A DNA stretch of 64,000 nt, taken from Paludibacteraceae bacterium (lineage in GTDB: Bacteria; Bacteroidota; Bacteroidia; Bacteroidales; Paludibacteraceae). A program made the position numbers and the translations under genes. Shown here one piece after another: positions 37,249 through 44,870 of the stretch. Below the pieces are notes generated by a model, which had not been told where the DNA came from, ran no database searches, and was given only the letters and a program-made list of their open reading frames with translations. The stretch lies in NCBI GenBank assembly GCA_024401535.1, contig JAKSKX010000002.1:124001-188000 (forward strand). Direction: 5' to 3'. Positions within the stretch are counted from its first letter, which is position 1. Every line of letters starts with the position of its first letter.

Positions 37249-38415
37249 ATGAAGAAGCTTATACAACTCATAATCCTCGCTATCTGCCTTTGCTCATGCC
37301 AGACTGAAGCAAAGAAACAAGCACTGATAAAGGAGCTTGAAAAGGAGAAAATATCGGAATTATGCGGCCTAAAGATTGGCACTGACTATGAGCAGGCAAA
37401 GAAGCATTTTGACAACCTCTTTGGTCCGAGTACAGATATTGACAACGATGGCACTTACAGAAACGTAACATACAACAACAAGCCATACCAGTTGGTATCC
37501 ATAAAAAGAACTGAGATTAACGGCGAAGTTCTGTTCTCTGGAATAGTCTTTGTTGGTGAAGACAAACCTTTGGAATCCGTACTCAAGGATATGGACTCAA
37601 CTGCACAGATTTGCAGACAGAAATTTCCAAAGACCTTCAAGAGAAAAGACTTTAACAAAAAAAAGGGAAACATATACAACAAAGGACTAATAAGTTGCGG
37701 TGTAGCATATAACTGGACAAATGACCCTAGCTGGCTTCGATTCTATTCCCCGGTCTATAGGTATGATATTGGAATTTTTAAGGGCGAAATATTTTCTAGA
37801 GATGTATATGACTTTTCAGCCGCCATGGAAATGCCCTACAGATATATCGACCCACACAAAAGCACCAAAGAATACATTACCTATTTTTGCTGTTTCGGTG
37901 TGTTTCTCATCATTTGGGCATACTCTATCTTCTGCCTTTGGAAGTCCAAGCCATCTCTTTCCAAAGAAAAGTATGAAAGAAGAAAAAAACTGTACATCAA
38001 ATATATTTTCCTGGGTGTGATTTTGCTCAGCCTGTACTGGATTGGTTGTTTTGCCTGGCGTTTCTGGGAATATATGTACGGCATGATGATAATGAGTCAA
38101 GTCAATGAATCATTACCTGTACTGCTTCTGATATTTTTCGGTATAATTATGCCAGCTATAGGTCTGAAGCTCATCAATAGGGATATTAAAGCCTCTAGAG
38201 ACAACCATGAGGAGCAAAGGGAAACTGCAATAACAACCTACAAATCAACCTCTGAACTCCAACTGTACACGGGAATAGAGGAAGGGTATGGCGACGAGAC
38301 AGTGAACTACGAGCTTAGGTCACTAAAGTCATTCAGGATTGCTGCCATAGTAATCATTGTATCCAGCTGGATACAGGTCATCAATATGATTGTGCAATGT
38401 ATCAGGTGGACATAA
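37249..38415 (+). CDS. Lipoprotein with C-terminal TM helices
   Basis: 388 residues. Lipoprotein-type start MKKLIQLIILAICLCSC (Cys17), a soluble domain to about 200 (KIGTDYEQAKKHFDNLFG), then about four TM helices from residue 205. TM3 ends FFGIIMPAIGLKLINRD, like the P-motif of the three upstream paralogues. A lipobox joined to a polytopic domain is unusual; the Cys may instead be part of a plain cleaved signal. Last gene before the terminator at 38439. Confidence 0.65.
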   Translation: MKKLIQLIILAICLCSCQTEAKKQALIKELEKEKISELCGLKIGTDYEQAKKHFDNLFGPSTDIDNDGTYRNVTYNNKPYQLVSIKRTEINGEVLFSGIVFVGEDKPLESVLKDMDSTAQICRQKFPKTFKRKDFNKKKGNIYNKGLISCGVAYNWTNDPSWLRFYSPVYRYDIGIFKGEIFSRDVYDFSAAMEMPYRYIDPHKSTKEYITYFCCFGVFLIIWAYSIFCLWKSKPSLSKEKYERRKKLYIKYIFLGVILLSLYWIGCFAWRFWEYMYGMMIMSQVNESLPVLLLIFFGIIMPAIGLKLINRDIKASRDNHEEQRETAITTYKSTSELQLYTGIEEGYGDETVNYELRSLKSFRIAAIVIIVSSWIQVINMIVQCIRWT

Positions 38416-38438
38416 CAGATGTCCATGCAGACAAAAAC

Positions 38439-38477
38439 AATCACAGCCTTTAGTACTATGTGCTAAAGGCTGTGATT
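38439..38477. terminator. Strong bidirectional intrinsic terminator
   Basis: Perfect 15-bp inverted repeat: arms 38439-38453 and 38463-38477 around a 9-nt loop. On the plus strand it follows the lipoprotein stop by 24 nt and runs into TTTGTTAT. On the minus strand it is followed by TTGTTTTTGT, so it also ends the microprotein transcript. Confidence 0.85.
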
Positions 38478-38534
38478 TGTTATGGAAAATTGGTTATTAA
38501 CTAAGCTATTATGAGCCTAAGCCCATATTGTGTT

Positions 38535-38627
38535 TTATCCGTGGATGCAGTGAATCTCGTCCTTAACTGCCCACACCTTTGCAACGAATGCAACCAAAAC
38601 TACCGAAGAAAAAATTACTGCTATCAT
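38535..38627 (-). CDS. 30-residue single-TM microprotein
   Basis: ATG (complement of 38625-38627) to TAA (complement of 38535-38537). The peptide starts MIAVIFSSVVLVAFVAKVWA and ends KDEIHCIHG: one TM helix and a short polar tail with Cys and His. A consensus minus-strand promoter lies about 110 nt upstream and the bidirectional terminator about 60 nt downstream, so the unit is complete. Function unknown. Confidence 0.5.
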   Translation of the reverse strand: MIAVIFSSVVLVAFVAKVWAVKDEIHCIHG

Positions 38628-38738
38628 AGTCGTACATATTTAAATGTTAAACTTCCTTTACTTGTTTATTAACTTTGAATCTAGTCAGGTTCATCAGTTT
38701 TTCCTATCGTTAACCCCTGTTCCCTTTCGATTACAATG

Positions 38739-38769
38739 CAAAGGTATATCATTTTTTCATACTGTCAAA
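38739..38769 (-). promoter_or_regulatory. Promoter of the microprotein transcript
   Basis: TTTG (complement of 38766-38769), 19 bp, TACCTTTG (complement of 38739-38746). The predicted leader of about 105 nt is long for a 93-bp ORF and could itself be structured. Confidence 0.7.
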
Positions 38770-38819
38770 CATTTTTGAGAAAAATTTTCATAATTTTATA
38801 AAAAAAGTTTTTCTGCTTA

Positions 38820-39140
38820 CTTTTTGACACTTGCATACATTTTGCATACATACTGATTTACAACACTTTACAATGTATATATATTTTAGGCCATTTGCAC
38901 ATACTTTTGAATATTTTTCGTTGTTTCTGCATACAAGTCGGCTTTAAGTATTGTTTTATGCATAATTATCTGCATATATGCATTTATATTCATTTGCATA
39001 TACATTCCGATATACTTTAGAACGGACAAGATACATTTTGACACTTTGACAATACAAAATGTCAGCATTTGCACCCCAGGAAAAAACTTTTGACACAATT
39101 CTGCGACACCAAACGATATTTGATGTATATTTGCATACAC
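38820..39140. other. AT-rich intergenic with repeated TTTGCATA and TTTTGACAC words
   Basis: No gene. 'TTGCATA' or 'TGCATA' occurs about eight times between 38831 and 39138. 'TTTTGACAC' occurs three times (about 38822, 39034, 39088). It precedes the TPR gene on the plus strand and the microprotein promoter on the minus strand. Possible operator array. Confidence 0.5.
39126..39133 (+). promoter_or_regulatory. -7 box of the TPR gene
   Basis: TATATTTG matches TAnnTTTG. No TTG at the right distance upstream, which may point to an activator using the repeats there. Confidence 0.45.
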
Positions 39141-39182
39141 AAAGAGTACAGACTTAAAGAACATAGGAATCCAAGACTTACA

Positions 39183-40097
39183 ATGAAAAGAACAATACCC
39201 TTAATATTGGGCGCACTGCTTTCACTGTCAACTATGGCAGAGACGTCAAAGGTTGACGAGTACTTCATGGAAGGAAACAGCAAGTACGAGCGCAAGGACT
39301 ACCAGGCAGCCATAGAGTCATACACCAAGGCTCTGAACCTCAGCCCCGACAATGTTTACATCCTCTATAACATGGGAAACGCATACACTGACGCGGGAAT
39401 GGCAGACCAGGCGCTGAAGTGCTACCGCAGGGCCGCTGACGGGGGATTCGAGGACGCATCTCTTTTCTTTAACTTGGGAAACACATATATGTCTTTGGGC
39501 GAGATAGTCGAGGCTGTGGGAATGTACAAGAAGAGCATAAGGATAAACCCTATGGACCCGGGAGTATATCACAACCTTGCGATGTGCTACACCAAACTTG
39601 GTGACGGAGACAACGCCATAGCATCATACGAGGAGGCAGTCAAGATAGACCCCGACAACGCAGGCGCATACTACAACCTTGGAAATGTCTATGCCTCGCT
39701 CAACGACGACGCATCCGCAATACGCTGCTATGCGCAGACTGTACGCGTGAACCCATACTACGAGAAGGCATACTGCAACATGGGTGTAAGCCACTCTAAC
39801 CTGGGCGACGAGGACAGCGCCATAGACTGCTACCAGAGGGCCATCAAGGTCAACCCACGATACGCCAGGGCGCACTACAACCTTGGCATAGCGCACCTGC
39901 ACAGGAACAACAGCGCAGAGGCTGACGCCTGCTTCCAAAAGGTCATGGAGCTAACTCCATACGACATCTCTGCGTTCATCAAAATCGGCACTGCATACGG
40001 CGAAATAGGAATGAAGGAGAAGCAGGCAGAGTGCTTCACAAAGGCTGCTGACCTTGGCGACGAGGACTGCAGGAAGTGGCTGGAAGAAAACAAATAA
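39183..40097 (+). CDS. Exported TPR-repeat protein
   Basis: 304 residues from ATG 39183, chosen for its signal peptide MKRTIPLILGALLSLSTMAE; the longer reading would run through the promoter. The mature part is eight or so TPR units of 34 residues (AxxxYxxALxLxPDNxxxxYNxGNxY pattern), filling the whole protein to the C-terminus. TPR solenoids scaffold protein complexes; here in the periplasm or at the surface. No other domain. The same SxMAET cleavage region appears in PorQ below. Confidence 0.85.
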   Translation: MKRTIPLILGALLSLSTMAETSKVDEYFMEGNSKYERKDYQAAIESYTKALNLSPDNVYILYNMGNAYTDAGMADQALKCYRRAADGGFEDASLFFNLGNTYMSLGEIVEAVGMYKKSIRINPMDPGVYHNLAMCYTKLGDGDNAIASYEEAVKIDPDNAGAYYNLGNVYASLNDDASAIRCYAQTVRVNPYYEKAYCNMGVSHSNLGDEDSAIDCYQRAIKVNPRYARAHYNLGIAHLHRNNSAEADACFQKVMELTPYDISAFIKIGTAYGEIGMKEKQAECFTKAADLGDEDCRKWLEENK

Positions 40098-40104
40098 CAA
40101 GAAT

Positions 40105-40563
40105 ATGGGAACTACTTACGGCATTATAACAGCATTGACGATATCTGCGATAATCTGCTTGTTCTGCAACATAATCAGGGGAATCAACAAGGACGTTTCA
40201 GACGACAAGGTCTTCATTTTTTCAGGAAGCGTCACGTGTGCCGCAATACTGGCATACCTGTACATAGAAACAGGTGAAGTGTTATGGCTAGCAGTGTGCC
40301 TGACACCTCTACTTGTCGTGCTTATAATAGTGCCGTTCTATTTGAACAAACTGATCAGGAAAATCATACCCTCTCGCTTGGCATCACGTTTCGCCTCATA
40401 CTTTGTCAGTTTGGCGATATGGCTGACGCCGCTCTGCACTTGGACTGCATCAACGATAGACTACGCACAAAAGGGGAATTGGGGCAGAGAGCCAAAAGGA
40501 TACGTCCTGCCTGCCACCATCGACACAGTCAAAGACATTGACTTGCAGACAATTCCCGAGTGA
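40105..40563 (+). CDS. Membrane protein of unknown function
   Basis: 152 residues from ATG 40105, 7 bp after the TPR gene. Four hydrophobic helices (about 5-23, 40-54, 57-77, 95-113) and a C-terminal polar tail. No family recognised. The close spacing implies co-expression with the TPR protein. Confidence 0.6.
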   Translation: MGTTYGIITALTISAIICLFCNIIRGINKDVSDDKVFIFSGSVTCAAILAYLYIETGEVLWLAVCLTPLLVVLIIVPFYLNKLIRKIIPSRLASRFASYFVSLAIWLTPLCTWTASTIDYAQKGNWGREPKGYVLPATIDTVKDIDLQTIPE

Positions 40564-40616
40564 CGTGGAGAGCCGAAAATTACACTGTTTTTGTTCATAA
40601 ATTTCATCCAAAAAGC

Positions 40617-40647
40617 TTGTTAGTCTGCATAATTTTCACTATCTTTG
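40617..40647 (+). promoter_or_regulatory. Promoter of the DUF4290-porQ operon
   Basis: TTG (40617-40619), 20 bp, TATCTTTG (40640-40647), about 25 nt before the ATG at 40673. Confidence 0.8.
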
Positions 40648-40672
40648 CACTCTAATAAAGTTGATAAACGAA

Positions 40673-41401
40673 ATGGCATATACCCGCACAATTCATTTTC
40701 CTGTAAAATCAGACCCTAAAGCTAAATTCACTGAGGACAACAAGTTCTATAACACGCAGTTAAGCAAGATTTTCCTGCCGGAATACGGCCGTAACATCCA
40801 AAAGATGGTGGAACACTGCATGAACATAGAGAACAGGGACCAGCGCAACCAATGCGCCAGAACCATCATCGAGGCCATGTGCGAAATCAAGGCCAGAAAG
40901 ACTCCCAGCTTCCTTTCTAATCCGGAATATGACAAGGTGCTTTGGGACCACCTGGCTCTGCTTTCAAACTTCAAGCTTGACGTTGACTACCCTTACGAGA
41001 TAGTGAGGAAGGAAGAGTTCAACGAGAAGCCGAAACCGATGAACTATCCGGTGGAGAGCGAAAGGGACAGACATTACGGAGTATATACCCTTGAACTCAT
41101 CAAGAAGTGCGCCGCCATGAACGAGGGAAGGGAGAAGACACAGCTAGCCATAATCATAGCTAACGTGATGAAGCGCCAGTACTTCGCCTTCAACAAGCCT
41201 ACGACAAACGAAAGAATCATAAACGACCTATACTCCCTTTCATGCGGCAGCATCAGGCTTGACCCGGAAACTCCGCTGTTGAGGGACGACATAGCTCTCA
41301 GGGGAAGCAAGACTGTCGAGCAGTTCTATAACACGAGAATCAACACCACCAAGAGAGCCATCGCCAAGGACGCCAAGGCAACAACTAAATCCAAAATCTA
41401 A
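40673..41401 (+). CDS. DUF4290 protein
   Basis: 242 residues from ATG 40673 (the TTG at 40661 is not needed). The family signature is clear: YNTQLSKIFLPEYGRNIQKMVEHC, WDHLALLSNFKLDVDYPYEIV. A cytoplasmic, all-helical protein conserved through Bacteroidota, of unknown biochemical function. First gene of a transcription unit with porQ. Confidence 0.85.
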   Translation: MAYTRTIHFPVKSDPKAKFTEDNKFYNTQLSKIFLPEYGRNIQKMVEHCMNIENRDQRNQCARTIIEAMCEIKARKTPSFLSNPEYDKVLWDHLALLSNFKLDVDYPYEIVRKEEFNEKPKPMNYPVESERDRHYGVYTLELIKKCAAMNEGREKTQLAIIIANVMKRQYFAFNKPTTNERIINDLYSLSCGSIRLDPETPLLRDDIALRGSKTVEQFYNTRINTTKRAIAKDAKATTKSKI

Positions 41402-41425
41402 CAGGTAACTAAATAGAGACAATCC

Positions 41426-42496
41426 ATGCGCAAACTACTAACTTCACTTCTTGCATTGCCGCTTGCCATCTCAAGCATGGCAGAGACTGGGACCTATGGC
41501 TTCACAGCCTTGGACTTGCCTTTCTCGGCATTTTCGGTAGCATCCGGACAAGAGAACATAAGTAGCCACAGGGACGAGCTAGGACTGTCTCAGAAGAACC
41601 CTGCACTTCTTCAGCCGGAGAGCGAGGACAAGAGCTCTGCACAGCTGTCGTTTGTCAAGCAGGTAGCATCTGCAAACTCATTCAGCGGCTCATATTTGAA
41701 GGGAGTTGACGACAAGCAGATTTGGAGCGCATACTTCAACGGACTCACTTACGGAAGCATGGACGAGACAGACCAGTACGGAACAAAGGTAGGAAAGTTC
41801 TCGTGCTTCGACCTGGTGTTCGGAGGGAACTACTCGCGCAAGCTGGCCGACCACCTTACTGCAGGTATAGGCTTGAAGTTCCTGTATTCCCAGATAGCTG
41901 ACTACAAGGCTTTCGGCTTCGCCTTTGACCTTGGAGCAAACTACTACAATCCGGACAACAACTTGAGCCTTTCGCTTGCCGCACGCAACATCGGTGTGCA
42001 GCTGGCAACATACACAGAGTCGGACAACAGCAGGGACAGACTACCCTTCAACCTGGACTTCGGTGTATCAAAGAAACTTGAGCATGCTCCGATAGTCTTC
42101 CACTACACATACCACGACATCAACCGATGGGATTTGAGCTACTACAAGAGCGGCTACACAGAAAAGTCGCAGATTGACGAGGCTCACCTTAACGAGCCCA
42201 TAGAGGTGAAGTGGGGTGATATGTTCTTCAGGCACATGGTATTCGGACTTGACTTCTGCCCCGTTGAAACATTCGCTGTTACGGCAAGCTACAACTTCAG
42301 GCGCAACAGGGAGTTTATGCTTGTCGATACCAAGACAGGTGCAGGATGGGGATTCGGACTGACAGTCGATGTCAGGAAAGTCAAGGTACAAGCCGGCTAC
42401 TCAATATCGGGCAGAGCAGCAAACACATTCGGCCTTGCAATGACCTACAAGATAGGTGACGGAATCAAGCGAGTTGAATTCCAGAAGCTGTACTAA
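41426..42496 (+). CDS. porQ: Type IX secretion system protein PorQ
   Basis: 356 residues. Signal peptide MRKLLTSLLALPLAISSMA, then an outer-membrane beta-barrel of the PorV/PorQ (FadL-like) type: FTALDLPFSAFSVASGQENIS at the N-terminus, FNGLTYGSMDETDQYG, an amphipathic strand pattern, and a C-terminal aromatic residue (QKLY). In T9SS, PorQ partners the PorZ sortase subunit that attaches cargo to A-LPS. Its presence supports the idea that the giant protein at the left edge is T9SS cargo. No other T9SS gene is in the window. Confidence 0.8.
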   Translation: MRKLLTSLLALPLAISSMAETGTYGFTALDLPFSAFSVASGQENISSHRDELGLSQKNPALLQPESEDKSSAQLSFVKQVASANSFSGSYLKGVDDKQIWSAYFNGLTYGSMDETDQYGTKVGKFSCFDLVFGGNYSRKLADHLTAGIGLKFLYSQIADYKAFGFAFDLGANYYNPDNNLSLSLAARNIGVQLATYTESDNSRDRLPFNLDFGVSKKLEHAPIVFHYTYHDINRWDLSYYKSGYTEKSQIDEAHLNEPIEVKWGDMFFRHMVFGLDFCPVETFAVTASYNFRRNREFMLVDTKTGAGWGFGLTVDVRKVKVQAGYSISGRAANTFGLAMTYKIGDGIKRVEFQKLY

Positions 42497-42532
42497 TACA
42501 TACAAATATCTATATAACAGTAATTTATTAAC

Positions 42533-43144
42533 ATGAAAAAAGCTTTATTATTCATGCTTGTTGCCTTCATGGGAGCAATGAGCGTACTTACATCGTGCAA
42601 AAAAGACGACGATGACGACGATATTCTTAACGTACACCCCGACTCGATAGTTATAGATGACGCAAAGGTACTGGATTTGGGTGACTACTCTTTCATTTTC
42701 CCTACTGACGAGAACAAGGAAGTGCCTTGGAACTATTTTTCTGATGAAAGAAACAAGGGCAACTACGGAGATATAAAGTTTAACATGAGCGAAGTTTATG
42801 CAAAAAATGACTTTGCAGTAGTAATCAACTTTTACGAGCAGATTGACGAGCAGGCAGGAAAGTTCACGATTGGAGACCTTGAGGACTTTCTTGACAAGAA
42901 TATTTACTGCGAGGACGGTAGATATAACCCAATAGAAAAATACACAGATGGAAAGCTTGGCTCTGCAAAGGCAATCAAATACAAGGCAACTGATAAGGAA
43001 ACTGGGAATTATTTAGAGCAATACCTTGTCTATATAGAAAAAACAAAAAAAATACTTGTGGTATTGGTAGAGTTGCCTGCTGACGTGAAAGACCAAAGAT
43101 TCGCAGAAGTGCAGACAATACTCAACTCATTCAAATTAAAGTAA
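42533..43144 (+). CDS. Lipoprotein of unknown function
   Basis: 203 residues. Lipobox VLTSC with lipidated Cys22, followed by KKDDDDDD; in Bacteroidota, acidic residues just after the lipid Cys favour surface export. A compact alpha/beta domain follows, with no family recognised. 36 bp after porQ and 23 bp before the ABC-F gene. Confidence 0.75.
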   Translation: MKKALLFMLVAFMGAMSVLTSCKKDDDDDDILNVHPDSIVIDDAKVLDLGDYSFIFPTDENKEVPWNYFSDERNKGNYGDIKFNMSEVYAKNDFAVVINFYEQIDEQAGKFTIGDLEDFLDKNIYCEDGRYNPIEKYTDGKLGSAKAIKYKATDKETGNYLEQYLVYIEKTKKILVVLVELPADVKDQRFAEVQTILNSFKLK

Positions 43145-43167
43145 CAACAAGAACACAGCATAGATTT

Positions 43168-44808
43168 ATGATATCAGTTGATGGATTAGCCGTAGAGTTC
43201 AGTGGCAAAACACTCTTTGAGAACATCTCTTTTCAAGTAAACGAGAAGGACAGAATAGCCCTAATGGGTAAGAACGGCGCAGGCAAGAGTACACTTCTAA
43301 AGATTCTTGCAGGCGCACAGAAGCCCACTCGTGGCAACGTCTCTGCACCCAAGGACACTGTGATAGCATATCTTCCCCAGCACCTAATGACCGAGGACGG
43401 ACGCACAGTTAGGGAGGAAGCAAGCCTAGCTTTCCAACAAATCTTTGAGATGGAGGCTGAGATTGAGCGACTAAACAAGGAGCTTGAGACACGTACTGAC
43501 TACGAGAGCGACGACTATATGGCTCTTATAGAGCGTGTATCCGCTATAAGCGAGAAATTCTATGCCATCGACAACACAAACTATGCTGAGGATGTGGAGA
43601 GAACTTTGCTCGGACTTGGTTTCCTACGCAGTGATTTTGACAAGCCTACAAGTGACTTCAGTGGTGGATGGAGAATGCGTATAGAGCTTGCCAAGCTATT
43701 GCTTAAGAAGCCCGATGTACTGCTTCTGGACGAGCCTACGAACCACTTGGACATCGAGTCTATTCAGTGGCTTGAGGACTTCATCGTGAACAGTGCCAAG
43801 GCGGTGATAGTAATCTCTCACGACCGTGCTTTCGTTGACAATATCACTACCCGTACCATAGAGGTTACTATGGGCAGAATCTATGACTACAAGGTCAACT
43901 ACTCCAAATATCTAGAGTTACGTGCTGAGCGCCGTGAACAGCAGCAAAAGGCATACGATGAGCAGCAGAAGATGATTGCTGAGACTAAGGACTTCATCGA
44001 GAGATTCAAGGGTACTTACTCCAAGACACTGCAGGTGCAGTCACGTGTCAAGATGCTCGAAAAACTTGTGCTTCTTGAGGTTGATGAGGAGGATACTTCA
44101 GCACTAAAGATTAGGTTTGAACCTGCTCCTCGTAGCGGTAGCTATCCCGTTATTGTAGAGAACTTGAAGAAGGCATACGACGAGCATACAGTAATCAGCA
44201 ACGTCAACCTGACTATCGAGAGAGGTGACAAGGTTGCCTTTGTAGGTCGTAACGGTGAGGGTAAATCTACGCTTGTAAAGTGCATCAAGAATGAGATTGA
44301 TTTCGAGGGCAAATGTACTATAGGTCATAATGTCCAGATTGGCTACTTCGCACAGAATCAGGCGTCTATGCTTGACGGAGAGTTGACTGTATTCGACACT
44401 ATCGACCAAGTTGCAAAGGGTGATATACGTACTAAAATCAAGGATTTGCTCGGTGCTTTCATGTTCGGTGGAGATGCATCTCTAAAGAAAGTTAAGGTAT
44501 TGAGTGGTGGAGAAAAGACTCGTCTTGCGCTACTTAAACTTCTGCTTGAGCCAGTGAATTTGCTTATTCTTGATGAGCCTACGAACCACCTTGACCTTCG
44601 TACCAAAGATATTTTGAAGGCTGCATTAAAGGCTTTCGAGGGTACAGTTATATGTGTTTCTCACGACCGAGACTTCCTTGACGGACTCGTTACCAAGGTA
44701 TATGAGTTTGGTGGCGGTAAGGTTCTTGAGCATCCGGGCACAATAAAAGAATACCTTGCGATGAAAAAAATGGAAAACTTGAGAGAGTTGGAGAAGAGAA
44801 GGGTGTAA
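43168..44808 (+). CDS. ABC-F family ATPase
   Basis: 546 residues, two ABC domains on one chain without TM segments. Walker A GKNGAGKST (about 35-43) and GRNGEGKST (about 358-366), signatures SGGWRMR and LSGGEKTR, and two Walker B DEPTNHLD motifs. The linker between them is the helical, Lys/Gln-rich arm of ABC-F proteins, which bind the ribosomal E site and rescue stalled or drug-bound ribosomes. The short linker suggests a housekeeping member, but subfamily cannot be settled by eye. Confidence 0.92.
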   Translation: MISVDGLAVEFSGKTLFENISFQVNEKDRIALMGKNGAGKSTLLKILAGAQKPTRGNVSAPKDTVIAYLPQHLMTEDGRTVREEASLAFQQIFEMEAEIERLNKELETRTDYESDDYMALIERVSAISEKFYAIDNTNYAEDVERTLLGLGFLRSDFDKPTSDFSGGWRMRIELAKLLLKKPDVLLLDEPTNHLDIESIQWLEDFIVNSAKAVIVISHDRAFVDNITTRTIEVTMGRIYDYKVNYSKYLELRAERREQQQKAYDEQQKMIAETKDFIERFKGTYSKTLQVQSRVKMLEKLVLLEVDEEDTSALKIRFEPAPRSGSYPVIVENLKKAYDEHTVISNVNLTIERGDKVAFVGRNGEGKSTLVKCIKNEIDFEGKCTIGHNVQIGYFAQNQASMLDGELTVFDTIDQVAKGDIRTKIKDLLGAFMFGGDASLKKVKVLSGGEKTRLALLKLLLEPVNLLILDEPTNHLDLRTKDILKAALKAFEGTVICVSHDRDFLDGLVTKVYEFGGGKVLEHPGTIKEYLAMKKMENLRELEKRRV

Positions 44809-44820
44809 AGACACAAACCT

Positions 44821-44854
44821 ACATAGAGCATATTAGTCATAGTATGCTCTATGT
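44821..44854. terminator. Perfect 12-bp hairpin after the ABC-F gene
   Basis: Arms 44821-44832 and 44843-44854 with a 10-nt loop, 12 nt after the ABC-F stop. No T-tract follows. It swallows the ATG at 44844, so I place the helicase start at 44871. Confidence 0.6.
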
Positions 44855-44870
44855 ATATCCAAAAACGCCT

